In this document: one piece after another, positions 34,296 through 46,100 of the stretch
How the letters are laid out: the number at the start of each line of letters is the position of its first letter
How positions within the stretch are numbered: the first letter of the stretch is position 1
Assembly (NCBI GenBank): GCA_950097015.1
Contig: CATNEN010000029.1
Coordinates: 3,429,501 to 3,493,500 of the forward strand
From: Macrostomum hystrix
Lineage: Eukaryota; Platyhelminthes; Macrostomidae
DNA length: 64,000 nucleotides
Direction: 5' to 3'
Notes under the pieces: model-generated
Databases searched by the model: none
Told to the model about the DNA's origin: nothing
Seen by the model: only the letters and a program-made list of their open reading frames with translations
Program-made: the position numbers and the translations under genes

Positions 34296-37200
34296 TCAAG
34301 CCTGATCAGCTTGCTCAGAAGTCTCCCTGCTCTCCGTCTCCTGCTGCTCACAATCGTCTCGGGTGAAGCTGAACTGCGAACCAGCGAGACAGTCGCCAGA
34401 CTCAGGCAGGGCGAGGTTCGGCGTCACATCGCCGGAGGCCTCTTCAACTGTAGCCAGGCTGCTCACGAAGCCGAGGCTGTCGGCGCTGCCAACGTGGCTG
34501 CCAGCGATTCCGGCGGGACCGACAGACTCGGTGTCGGCCGTCGCTGCAGAGGCAGTTTCTGTAGCACCGACTACGGAAACTGTCGGAGCAGCCGACGCTG
34601 ATGAAGTAGCTTCTGAAGATGAAGTCTGCATATCATTTCGCTGCTGCTGTTGCTGCTGCATTGTCTCTTGTGTCCATCCCGGTAAGTGCATTGTCAGCTG
34701 CACGTTAAGTAAGATTTAAAAAATTTTTGCTAATTTTTTTTTATCAGAATAGAGTTCATCCTAAGGAAATCGGTGAACTCACCTGCTGCACCGACTGCAG
34801 ATGGCTGTGCAGCTTCTGCTTGAGCTCCTCGAGCTCGCCTGGCGAGCAGCGGCTCAGGTCCCCCGTAGAGTGCTCGGCGATGCTGGAAATTTCACGCAGG
34901 CGGGCCCGGACGGCCTCCAGCTGCTCTTGGGCCTCGTCCCGCTCCCGCTGTGCACGCTGCATGGCCTCGCGCATTCGCCTGGCCTCCTCGCGGGCTCGGT
35001 CGATCTCCTGTTGGAACTGTAGCCGCTCCAGGTCCATACCCGGATTCGCGAACGGACTGTTCGACATCAGGATCGGGCTCTGAGCGTAGGAGGAGGACGC
35101 AGGCCGACGACCGGTCGCCGCCACTGTTCACCCGAGCGCGACTGATCACTGGGCCAGACTGAAACCAACGAGATGCGAGAAACAGATGTCCGTTGTCAAC
35201 AGCAACATCCCATTGTGACCCGGCCATGTCAAGTACAACATCCCATTGTGACCAATCCGTGATTAACTGCAACATCCTGAATGTGACCAGTCCGTATCAG
35301 CTGCGCCACTCACATCGAAAAGCGTTTGGAAGGGCAGCGAGCCAACTGGCGGTGGGCCCTCAGACGCCTGCAGTTGATTGGCTGCCACGTAGGTAAGCGG
35401 ATTGAAGCTCGGGCTGTGGCTCGCTGTGGCGGCTGTGGCACTCGCTGTAGCAGCGGCCGACAACGACGGCGAAGAGAATGTCTTTGCGCCGGGGATACCG
35501 ATTGGTCCGCTGCTGGTGACATAGCCGGCCAGCGGGCTGCTGAAGGAGTCGCTGCCCTGCGAAGAGCTTGTATGGCAAGGACCAACGCTGCCGAAGCCAC
35601 CGACACCGACTCCACTGCCGACAAAGCTGATGCTGTCGTGCTCAGACAGGTCGAGGTCGTCCAGCTCGGGCAGCATTGCGCTGCTGGGCGAAGCCTGCTG
35701 AAGCGACGCGCCTCTGAGCTGGCTGCCCGGCTCCAGGGGACCGACGGCGCGACCTGGAATAGGCAGGCGTTGAGAGTCCGTCATTGAATGGTGTCAAAGC
35801 AACAACAAAAACTAGAAATAATCAACTAGATGGATGCAAGAAGACTCCTGATTCTTGGAATCGTTGAAATCGGCTGTTTCTTAAACCCAATTCATCGATT
35901 ATGTGACAGCAGCAGTGTCTTTTTTTGCTTTTTGTGATGTCTATGGCAGGTTTTCCTAAACTATTCTAACCATTTTTTTTCATTGACGATGTAAGAGTTG
36001 CGTTTCTTAATACCGTGACTAAGGGAGCGTTTACGACTTGTCAAGCAAATATCATTGAAGTGCAAGCCGAACCTCTATTTCCGCCAGGGGCAACCGCCTG
36101 CTCCCACACGTTCGGGCTGATGAGTCGCCCCAGTGTCAGCGGAGCTGGCCCAGAAGCCGCACCTGCTGCCTGCTGTTGTAGCTGAAGATGATGCAGAAAC
36201 TGAGGAGAATGCTGCTGCTGCTGCTGGGCGGTGCTGAGCAGCATGAGGCCCAAGTCTTGCATGAAGTTTCGCCCGAAGTTCATTTCCGATTCTTCATGAG
36301 CGAACGCGCAGAACGGCCCCCTTGGACAGTAGTTCTGCTGCATGACATCATTGCACTTTGTCGACTTATAGATCTGCAACAAAATTAACCTTCATTTTTA
36401 ATGTGGATAAGAATTCTTCACTAGCAAAGCATCCTACTGAGAGTAGCAGTGGACAAAAAGCGAGCAAAAAAGTGAGCGATCATTTGGTCTTTGATTGAGG
36501 AAACCAACACGTATGCGCGGGTCTATTTGTAGAGCGCTAAGGCATCGACAAAAGTGCAACCGAACCCGTCAACAACCTCTTTCCCATCCTCCCTAATATT
36601 CCTTTTGCAAATAAATTTCATTCAGCTGGTGCTAGCTCATAAGCATGCAAGCGAATGATATTTTATGTTTTATTTTGCGGAGAAAATGAAATCATGATTC
36701 TGCACAAAATGTTTCGCTAAACATTGCGATTTGGAATCGCAAGGTCTCCAATTTCATCTGGTCAGATTTGAATCGTAGATCCCCAATCCAATCTGGTCAG
36801 GTGGGAATCGCAAATGCCCAATCTCATCTGGTCAGGTGGGAATCGCAAATGCCCAATCCAATCTGGTCAGGTGGGAATCGCAAATGCCCAATCCAATCTG
36901 GTCAGGTGGGAATCGCAAATGCCCAATCCAATCTGGTCAGGTGGGAATCGCAAATGCCCAATCCAATCTGGTCAGGTGGGAATCGCAAATGCCCAATCCA
37001 ATCTGGTCAGGTGGGAATCGCAAATGCCCAATCTCATCTGGTCAGGTGGGAATCGCAGATCCCCAATCCAATCTGGTCAGGTGGGAATCGCAAATGCCCA
37101 ATCTCATCTGGTCAGGTGGGAATCGCAGATCCCCAATCCAATCTGGTCAGGTGGGAATCGCAAATGCCCAATCTCATCTGGTCAGGTGGGAATCGCAAAT

Positions 37201-40199
37201 GCCCAATCCAATCTGGTCAGGTGGGAATCGCAAATGCCCAATCTCATCTGGTCAGGTGGGAATCGCAAATGCCCAATCCAATCTGGTCAGGTGGGAATCG
37301 CAAATGCCCAATCTCATCTGGTCAGGTGGGAATCGCAAATGCCCAATCCAATCTGGTCAGGTGGGAATCGCAAATGCCCAATCCAATCTGGTCAGGTGGG
37401 AATCGCAAATGCCCAATCTCATCTGGTCAGGTGGGAATCGCAGATCCCCAATCCCATCTGGTTGGGTGGGAGATTCCATCAGCCTCACCTCCGGGTGGAA
37501 CTGCTGCTCAGTGCGTGTGTGGCAGTACTGGCAGTCATCGCCTTGTTCGCAGATGCTGCTGTCCAGCCATTCGTCCGAGCTCTTTACCACCGGGCACGGG
37601 GTGGACCTGGTTGATATTTGCGGGGGTTGAAAACTAACTTGTAAATATCAAGCTTGTTGAGCTTGGAAACCAAACTAATTACTCGTATAATTCTTCAATG
37701 ACTTCGAAGCAATTATAATTCAATCAGTGAGGCATAACGTTATTTGATTGAAAACATGAAGACATTCAGAATAGACTTTAAAAGTACTTAAAGGCATCGA
37801 GTACAGACACAGGCGTAGCCAGGTACTATTTGGGTTAGCCGCGTCTAATGGTTTCCATAAAGGGGCGCCACCAATGGATTTGGGAGAGCGCCCACCATGG
37901 ATTTGGGAGAGCACCCACCATGGATTTGGGAGAGCACCCACCATGGATTTGGGAGAGCACCCACCATGGATTTGGGAGAGCACATTTGGATTTGGGAGAG
38001 CGCCCACCATGGATTTGGGACTGGAGAGCACGAAGTTGACTTCAAAAACTTTAAGAAAGTAGTAAGTAAAGTAAAGCATGTAAAGCAAGTAAACCAACTT
38101 CAGAAAGTAGTGATTACTATTGCGTCAGAATAATGGAAAAGTATAATTATAGTATGTGAATAATTCGCAACTTGCGTAGTGTGTGGGTGCACGGCGTAAT
38201 ATGAGAATATCAAAGTAATAAATTTTCATTTCATGCACTAATTGGCTTCACTCACATCATCCTAAAAAATTAAATAAATACAGGACAATTCTGCAATCAG
38301 AATCAGTTTTGCGCTTTGACATGCATCCCGCATCTGCCAGGTCCAAAGTACCATGGACTGTTAAAGCATTAACGGCTGAACGCGTATACGGGTGAGGTGG
38401 GTGTCGCTGCTACATGGATAGAAAAATGTGCAAAGCTGGATAGAAAAGTGCAGCTTGAAAGCAGAGACAGGGAGAGAGTATGGATAAGGCGAGCTTGTGT
38501 ATTCGGGTGCCGTTGGTCGAGCTGGCTGGATGGCCGGGGTCCCTAACTCTGCCCCAATGTCCACCGGCGAACATTACTTATTGATTTTTGTTTATTTCCA
38601 GTCCTTGCGTCTACTTCCCGCCTGCCCCAGCAGCCCACCCCAAACCCGGCGCGCCCAGTGTGCGGCTCATCGATCCAACAGGGCGCTAAGCTGAGCCGAA
38701 AATAGCACCAGGGGGGTTCATGCTAGGACTGGCACTGCAAGCGATGTGCGAAACGCGTTTGCATTCTGACAGAAGTAGGCCAGAATTCTGTCCTTTCATG
38801 CTTTCTCCATGCCCCAGCTCAATGATAGGAGGGCCACTAAGGAAAGAACTCGTGGAGTGAACTGGAAGGGGAGGGGTTGGCGTGGCATGCTCGGTGAGAA
38901 AATTAAGCCGAGCATGTACTCACGCAAATTGAGGGGGACATGTTTAGCCGATGTCCGCATGTGAGCGTGCCTTTTTTGACCAACTATTTTTATACGCTAC
39001 GATTTGTTGAATATAGTGCTGCGACAATTCACCTATACGATATTTCTGCCTTTACCTCCAGTGCAAAAACAGTATGAATCAGTGGAGACATTCGGGAACA
39101 TTATTCATTTCCATTATTATTGGGAACAAATAAGCGCATTATGCAAGAATGAGCGCACCTGTACTTGTGCACATGCGGTCCGCGCCGCTTGTCCTTGGCA
39201 TTGTGGTAGAATGGGCAGGCGTAGCCCTGACGGCACATTCTAGGCGGCTTGCGGCACTGCTCAGTCTTGTAGCTGGCCAACACGTAGCCCATGTCGTTCC
39301 ACTTGGGATCCTCGGACAGGACTCGCTCCTTCTCCAAGCTGGCCGGCAGGTTCACAGGACAGTCTGTGGCCTCCTGCACCTCCCGAATGTCGTAAACCGG
39401 TACGCGCAAGTCGTTGGCCCCATGAGCGAAGGCGCAGTGAGCGCCGTTGCGCGAGCAGTGGCCCCTGGCGTCGGTGTCGTGAATGCAGGTTCCAGTTTTA
39501 AAGTAACGCAGATGATAGCGGCGCTCGGTGTCTCCGGCATTGCGGTGCAGGTACGGACAGGCGTCTCCATTAGGACACTCACCGCGTGTCTCGTCATACT
39601 TGTCACAGTAAACATCTGGGGAGTAAGTAAAAGTGCCGTCGGCCTTGCGTAATGGACGACGTCTGCGCTGATTAGGAAAATGCCAATGGAAACAGGTAAA
39701 CGGTTTGTGCTGCGTGCACTTGTGATTGGCAAATAGCGGACATTGCTGGGTACGAAAGTCGCGAAGATAGCTACAATTAAATGGTTAAATTTTTTTGTTC
39801 GATTGACTTTGAAGCCAGTTTGTATGGTAGGAATAAGACTAACTTTCATTAAAAACAAAACAAACAAATAATTCAAAACCGAACATAAGTAAGTAATTTA
39901 AAACACTCATTTGTAGCATTTTGTAAAAATATTCTAGGTACCATTACTTTGGTCTCAGATTACTAAAACGAATGCATAATACTATAAAAATGTTATACTT
40001 ACTTCAGGTGCTGTGGCTTCACAAAAACAGACGGCATACCGATTCCCTGCACAGCTAGATCTAGCTCTTGAGGGAGACAAACACTTCCAGATAAGTTTTG
40101 CGGCGATGCTTGTGATGACATTACTGGAAAGCTTGTAGAGAGATTCGCGTTCAATAAACTTGTTGACGAGTTTTGTGCTATTGGAGACAGTGATGACAT
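34296..40199 (-). CDS. UNK: Unkempt-type CCCH zinc-finger RNA-binding protein
   Basis: Binds mRNA sequence-specifically and represses translation in neural and cell-shape programmes of studied animals. Exons 40199-40003, 39770-39159, 37606-37489, 36373-36073, 35753-35314, 35079-34783 and 34697-34296; phases 2,2,0,1,0,0 close and give 788 residues. Exon 2 carries the CCCH block (YLRDFRTQQCPLFANHKCTQ, FTCFHWHFPNQRRRRPL, YCDKYDETRGECPNGDACPY, TERRYHLRYFKTGTC, HCAFAHGANDLR, CRQGYACPFYHN). Exon 3 adds CEQGDDCQYCHTRTEQQFHP and exon 4 adds IYKSTKCNDVMQQNYCPRGP then FCAFAH. Exon 5 is a Ser/Pro-rich linker, exon 6 a coiled coil (FQQEIDRAREEARRMREAMQ), exon 7 a Gln, Ser/Thr and acidic tail. The C-terminal RING of the fly and mammal proteins is not seen. 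It is head-to-head with RhoGDI. Confidence 0.93.
35190..35300. repeat. Three-copy repeat in Unkempt intron 5
   Basis: AACATCCCATTGTGACC recurs three times with spacing near 37 nt. Confidence 0.7.
36757..37472. repeat. 35-bp array in Unkempt intron 3
   Basis: Unit contains AATCGCAAATGCCCAATCCA; about 20 copies. Because 35 is not a multiple of three, all three plus frames cycle open; none is a gene. Confidence 0.97.
37862..38030. repeat. 23-bp array in Unkempt intron 2
   Basis: Unit ACCCACCATGGATTTGGGAG plus AGC; about seven copies, next to a GGCGTAGCCAGG transposon-end-like motif at 37810. Confidence 0.93.
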
Positions 40200-43096
40200 A
40201 CTTGTGGCAATGATTTTAAATAAATCATTCGATGTTTTTGAAAATGATGTCCTAGTTTATATAAATATAGTAGTTTCTATGATAGTTGATCATCGACGCT
40301 GAGACTCGACGTCGTAATGCAAGCAGGAACAATCTGTCTCTACTTACAGTAAAAAATTGAAGTTTCTATTGTAAATAACTGTCAAATATTGGGTCTTACT
40401 GTCGCATTCAACTGAATGTACAACATTGATAGTTTTAAACGGCATGGTCAAATAATAGGGTATAGTTCGAGGTTACGTAGTTAGTAATTATTGCGAATTG
40501 TTTATTTTAATGCTTTATTTACGCCATTCCGTCGAAACTTAAAATGCTTGAACTGGTCTGCTGGCTGCTTCTACTAAATAGATATTTTAATTGAAAACAG
40601 AAACTGTATAAGTTAGTATTCGTATATTTGCTAAAATATAGTGTTTTTATTCTGTGATCAACTAGCTATTCGCCTACTGGTTACTATGGATAGGGTAATG
40701 TATCATCAACCGAACAGTGTATCTTCAAAACCGAACAAGAATTTTGACTTCTTCCTTGGTCTTGTGCAAGACAGAAACAAGCTATTGTGTTAGGGCCTAG
40801 TGTTTCACAGAACAACTAATTTGAAAGTTGAAGAAATTATCTACAAGCTGAGGCATGATGTGCAAGGAAACATTAAGAGGAAAGAAAGATATTTATGTTT
40901 CAGTAGAAATTTTTATTGCAAAAGCATACTTTTTAACACCATTTTTTCAGTATGTACTTTAGACAAAGATTGTATGTGGTTGCTTGCCAATTAAATGACC
41001 ATAAATGTAGTTATTTATAGAGCATGAAAAATGCTTTCAAATTACATAATTCGTGATAGTTCACTCCTTAAAATAAGATTAAACCACTCACTCCAATTTT
41101 AAAACCAAACATCAAATTCTCTGTTTGGTTAGAAGATACATGAAAATCGTTGTTCAGTTTTAGATAAAAAGCAGGAATAACTTTTTTTCTATTTGATAAA
41201 ATAGCAAAAGCAGATACTTTTTAGAAAGATGTAACTGTTTTCTATAACTTGGCTTTTGATTTATCATCATATCTTAAATAGAAAATCTGTAGCTTAGGTT
41301 TAAAGTTAAAAAAATACATATTCTTGTTTGGTTGATGATACATTACCCTAGTTTTTTAAACAATTTCCTGTGCCAATAATTCTGAAGTTGGAACATAATT
41401 ATCATTATCTACATAGCTACTATATAGCTAGTAATACTTTACATAATCTAGACTTTCAACATAGCTAGCAAGCCATGTCAATAATGTCATCCAGTGGTAT
41501 CCAAATCCAAAAAGCTGGTCAAGGGGTCATGACTGCCCTAGACGCCCAGAAAACAGATTTTTAGGGCTTATGCTAGGCCTACTGCACTGTGGTGGTGGGT
41601 ATAGCATGGGCCATGGCTTATGACCCCCTCACAAAAATTATATTATGTGGTTGAACTTATCCTATGTGATAGGTTTCTAGAATAATACTGATAGACCTAG
41701 GCCCTGGGCTACACTAGACCTAGTAGTTTAGTGTAGGCCTAATCCACAATGTGGATAAGACATGGGGCTATCTATCATCAGAATCTATATAGGCCTATCC
41801 TAGGCCTAATGGAAACAAAAAAGCTTATATATATAAGTTTTTGGGCATTTGACAAAGAAACAACAATATGGCCATGGGTAATAGTTAATTAAGATTTGAA
41901 GGAGATCATTTAAAAGTTACTATTGATTCAGGATCCATGAACAGAAATATGATAGGCCTAATAGAGGAGTTATAATTTTTTTCCAAGACAAAAAAATCTT
42001 AAATGGGAAGGTGAGATATATTCTAGAAAGGAAAAATAGTCCTAGTGAATCAATTTTCCATAAAATGTTTTCCTATAGACAGGCCCAGACAAGGCTATAT
42101 AGGCCAAGTCAATAGGCTCTTAACTTAAAAATGTAAACTTTTTTGGCTTTATAGGCAGTGCTTATCCCCACGGTACTGTAGAAATATTTTTTGTCTTATT
42201 CCTATGGTAGGCCCCTACCATGGGAATAATTTGGAATAATAATAATAGAATAAATAGTATTGGTCGCCTAATCCAAAACTAGCATCTTATGTATATTGAA
42301 GTGCACAAGACTACTTGATAAACCAAAATGTTATCTGCCAAAGTTTTCAACTGTTGCAAGTTTGGGAAATACAAAACTTTCTTTACAGTTTGGTTTAAGG
42401 GACCCACAATCTATGTTTTATATTGATGGCCTACTCAACCAAAGGATAGTTTTGCATAGTTTACCCTGAAGTGTTTGTAACTTTTCAAATTCAAGGCAAA
42501 AATGAAGTAAAAATATCATAATTTGAATTAAAACTAAATTTAGCTATCAATAAAATGAAGTTTAACATAGCATATTCTTATTAGCCAAACATTTTTAGCC
42601 CCCAAGTAATTTTTGTCTGATTATAGTTAAAAGCCATTTTCTTTTTGTAGCTTAACCTAATACCTTAAGGTACATGCTTTTATTCTCAAATAAAACTAAT
42701 TATAAAGCTAGTCTAATATTCATTGTAGGTAAGACTGCTATTTGTTTTGTAATATTGAATAGCATAGCTCAAACACTAGACCTCTAGAATACACAGTAGC
42801 CACTTTAAGCTTTGGTCTTCTCACCAAGACCAAGTCTGTCCTTAAGCAGGACACTAAATTCCCAGGTGATTCAGCTCTCCCAGCTATAAAAGAGGTACTA
42901 TTATTAGCTAGCTAGGATAGAATGCGATTGTGGCAGCCTTTTCAGTCCACATTCTTAACTTCTGTACAGAGCCATGTACTTTAGATACACCAGAAAATAG
43001 CTGTAGCTATAATGATAGGCTAACTGTACATATTGCCTTACTGGCACATGTGTAATGAACATGCATATTGGAAAATGGAAATCATTTTTTCTTTCA
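40200..43096. other. Intergenic stretch between divergent Unkempt and RhoGDI
   Basis: 2.9 kb of AT-rich DNA that must hold both promoters. TAGGCCTA-type words cluster at 41570-42240. A degraded SINE-like fragment is at about 42815-42905 (AAGCAGGACACTAAATTCCC). No exon was recognised; the open frame at 40800-40994 has no support. Confidence 0.5.
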
Positions 43097-43128
43097 GTTT
43101 TTTATTAAACAAAATAATAAATATTGAC

Positions 43129-46100
43129 ATGGCTGAGAAAGGTGACACAGACGACTTGGCCCCGGAGGACACTGGCTTCAAGCCGCCGCCACCCAAGTCC
43201 TTGGACGAGATTCTAAATGCCGACAAGGACGATCCGGCCCTGGAAAACTATAAAAAGCAGCTACTAGGCAATGTGGTTGCTCCCGTGTTTCCCGACAATC
43301 CCAAGAATGTTATTGTGCAGAAGCTGCAGATCGAATTCCCGGACGAACGCCGGCCGCCAGCTGAAATCATACTGATGAACGCCGACCTGGCTACGCTGAA
43401 GAAGTCGCCAATTGTGATCAAGGAGGGCGTCACCTACCGCGTCAATGTGCACTTTTTTGTGCAGCGGGAGATTGTTGCCGGCCTGCGCTACATTCAGGCC
43501 ACTTACAAGCTCGGCATGCGGGGTAAGGCTTAGCTTGACTTTTAATGGATAAAAATATTCTCAGGGGCTGTTGCACTGCAGCATAATTTGGCAACATTCA
43601 ACCCGCAATCATCAAGGAGGCCATTCCACTGACCCCTAAGCACAAATAATGTCTATATATATGCTCCGACTTTCTCATAGTCAGGCATGCACTCTCATTG
43701 ACTAGCCTGATTGTGCAGAATTTTTTTTCTTTTTGCTGCTTGCCGAAGGCTGCTTGCCGAAGGCTGCTTGCCGAAGGCTGCTTGCCGAAGGCTGCTTGCC
43801 GAAGGCTGCTTGCCGAAGGCTGCTTGCCGAAGGCTGCTTGCCGAAGGCTGCTTGCCGAAGACTGCTTGCCGAAGGCTGCTTGCCGAAGGCTGCTTGCCGA
43901 AGGCTGCTTGCCGAAGGCTGCTTGCCGAAGGCTGCTTGCCGAAGGCTGCTTGCCGAAGGCTGCTTGCCGAAGGCTGCTTGCCGAAGGCTGCTTGCCGAAG
44001 GCTGCTTGCCGAAGGCTGCTTGCCGAAGGCTTCTTGCCGAAGGCTGCTTGCCGAAGGCTGCTTGGCAGAGCGCAGGTCTCCATCCACTTGGAGAAGTAGT
44101 CGCAAATGCTCATAACCTAGCTGTTTCCTCATGGCGTTCTTGGCAGAGGGCCATTGATATTGATCTGGACCATTTCCTATGGCCGAGACGGTTGCGGCGT
44201 CGGCTGCAGAGGTGCGCGTTGCGGCCGGCTGCTGTTCTTTCGCCAAAGGCAAGCGGCGCAGCTGGTGACCGAGTTCTTAACATCAAGCTGCATGCCCGGC
44301 CACCAGCATCGCTCGGTCAACTTGTCCAGCGTTCGATCCGTGCCTAGGTAGCCGCTGCTGGCGGCAGCGCGTCAGCCAGGAATTGCGCGCGAAGGTGACC
44401 ACCGGCTTGCCCTGACGACTCTCTGTCGACAGCCTTCGGTCAAGTGCTTAAGACCATCATTGACCGCTGGGAAGACATTCTGCAGAAGGCTGTCGCGGAG
44501 CTGCTCTGTTAAGAAGTCGTCGTGATTTGCCAGCTGAGTGACCTTTGTTCGACTGAGCAAGTCGGGCAGCACGTTCTCTCGCCCCGGCCGGTAGCAGAGC
44601 GCAAAGCTGAACTGCTGGATGGTGTCAAGCCAGTGCGCCAGCCGACCCTCCGGCTCCTTGGTTTGCAACACGATCAGATCGTCCACGTAGACGAGTACCT
44701 CCATCGGCCTCTAGAAGGTCGCAGGCGAGTTGTACATTCCAAAGCCGATCTTCTTGAACTGCATAAGGCCTCTGGTGTAGTAGAATGCAGTGTTGTAGCG
44801 GTCTGCCTTGTCAACCAGCACCTGGTTGCAGAACCCTTGCTTGCAGTCGATTGTGGTAAACCAGAAGCAGCCGGCCAGGGCAATGATAGCTGCAGATGCG
44901 GCAGAGAGTAGGCATCCTTGACGGTGGCTGCATTTAGCTGACGCTAGTCGGTGCACAAGCGAATGTCGCCATTTTTCTTCCGTATGACGATCAGATTGCT
45001 GGCCCATGGCGAACTAGATGGCTCGATAATGTCGTACTTTAGCATCTGGCTGATCTTCTCGTCGACCTGCTCTCTCACCGGCAGTGGGATTGATCGTTGG
45101 CGCTGGCGGTAGGGCTGCGCACCAGGTTGCAGCTCGATGCGATGCTTCAGCAGCGTAGTTATGACGAGGTCGCATTCGTGCGCACTGAATAAAACGCTGT
45201 TTCTCTCCAGCAGGGCCAACAACCTCTGCCTCTGCCGGTCAGTCACCGATATGTCCTGATTGACATTCCAGCTTGCTGGCTGCTTCGCTACACTGGAACC
45301 ACCGTTGACCCGGTCGGCAGCTTCAAAAGAGCCGATGGCCTTGTTAGCGTACAGCGTCACTTCTTCTGTGCCCAGATTGCACAGCCGAACCGGAATCCTC
45401 TGATTAGCCGAAACTGCCAAAACTCTTCATGCAAGCAGACCAGTCGCTTGGATGAAGTTGTCATCAGGCTCGAAGATGCATTGCTCATCTTCCGACTTGA
45501 CGCGGAGCCACACCAGCTTTTCGCTTCTAGCTGGCACGCTTGTGGTGTGCGTGATGACGAATTACGGACACTTGTGTGACACCGCCATTGAATTCAGAAT
45601 AGAACTTGTGACACCTTCCTTGAATAAAACACCGTCGTTCAATTCGGAATAGAGATTGTGACACCGTCGTTGAATTCGGAATACAACCTGTGACACCAAC
45701 GTTAAATTTGGAACACAACTTTGGACACCGTCGTTGAATTCGGAATAGAATTTGACACCATCGTTCAATTTCAAATATAAATTGTGACACCATCGATGAA
45801 TTTTAAATAGGCACTTGTGAGACCGTCGTTGGATTCCGAATGGACACTTGTGCACCTTTAATGGCAATTGGTACGAAGAGTTAGGTTGTTGTACATACGA
45901 GTAATAAAAAAAATCGAAACTTTGTTGCGCACGCGCTTTTCAAGCTGTTCATCCATAGCAAGCTTCGATGTTAGTTTACCTCGTAGGGTATATTTCGCAT
46001 AAAAATATAAAATTCTATATTTTGCATAATACGAGTATATACTAGAATTCTAGTGCATATGTAGTTAACTACGCGACTCTTAAATCAATAGGCGCAGTTT

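Noticed and set aside
35025-35124. Longer 5' end for Unkempt exon 6 (start near 35124)
   Set aside because: The upstream acceptors there do not fit phase 0; CTCAG before 35079 does and has a good pyrimidine tract.
36768-37637. Three plus-strand frames near 270-290 codons
   Set aside because: 35-bp array in Unkempt intron 3; the array length not being a multiple of three opens every frame.
44522-44911. Plus-strand frames over the gypsy remnant
   Set aside because: Antisense shadows of the RT and RNase H region.
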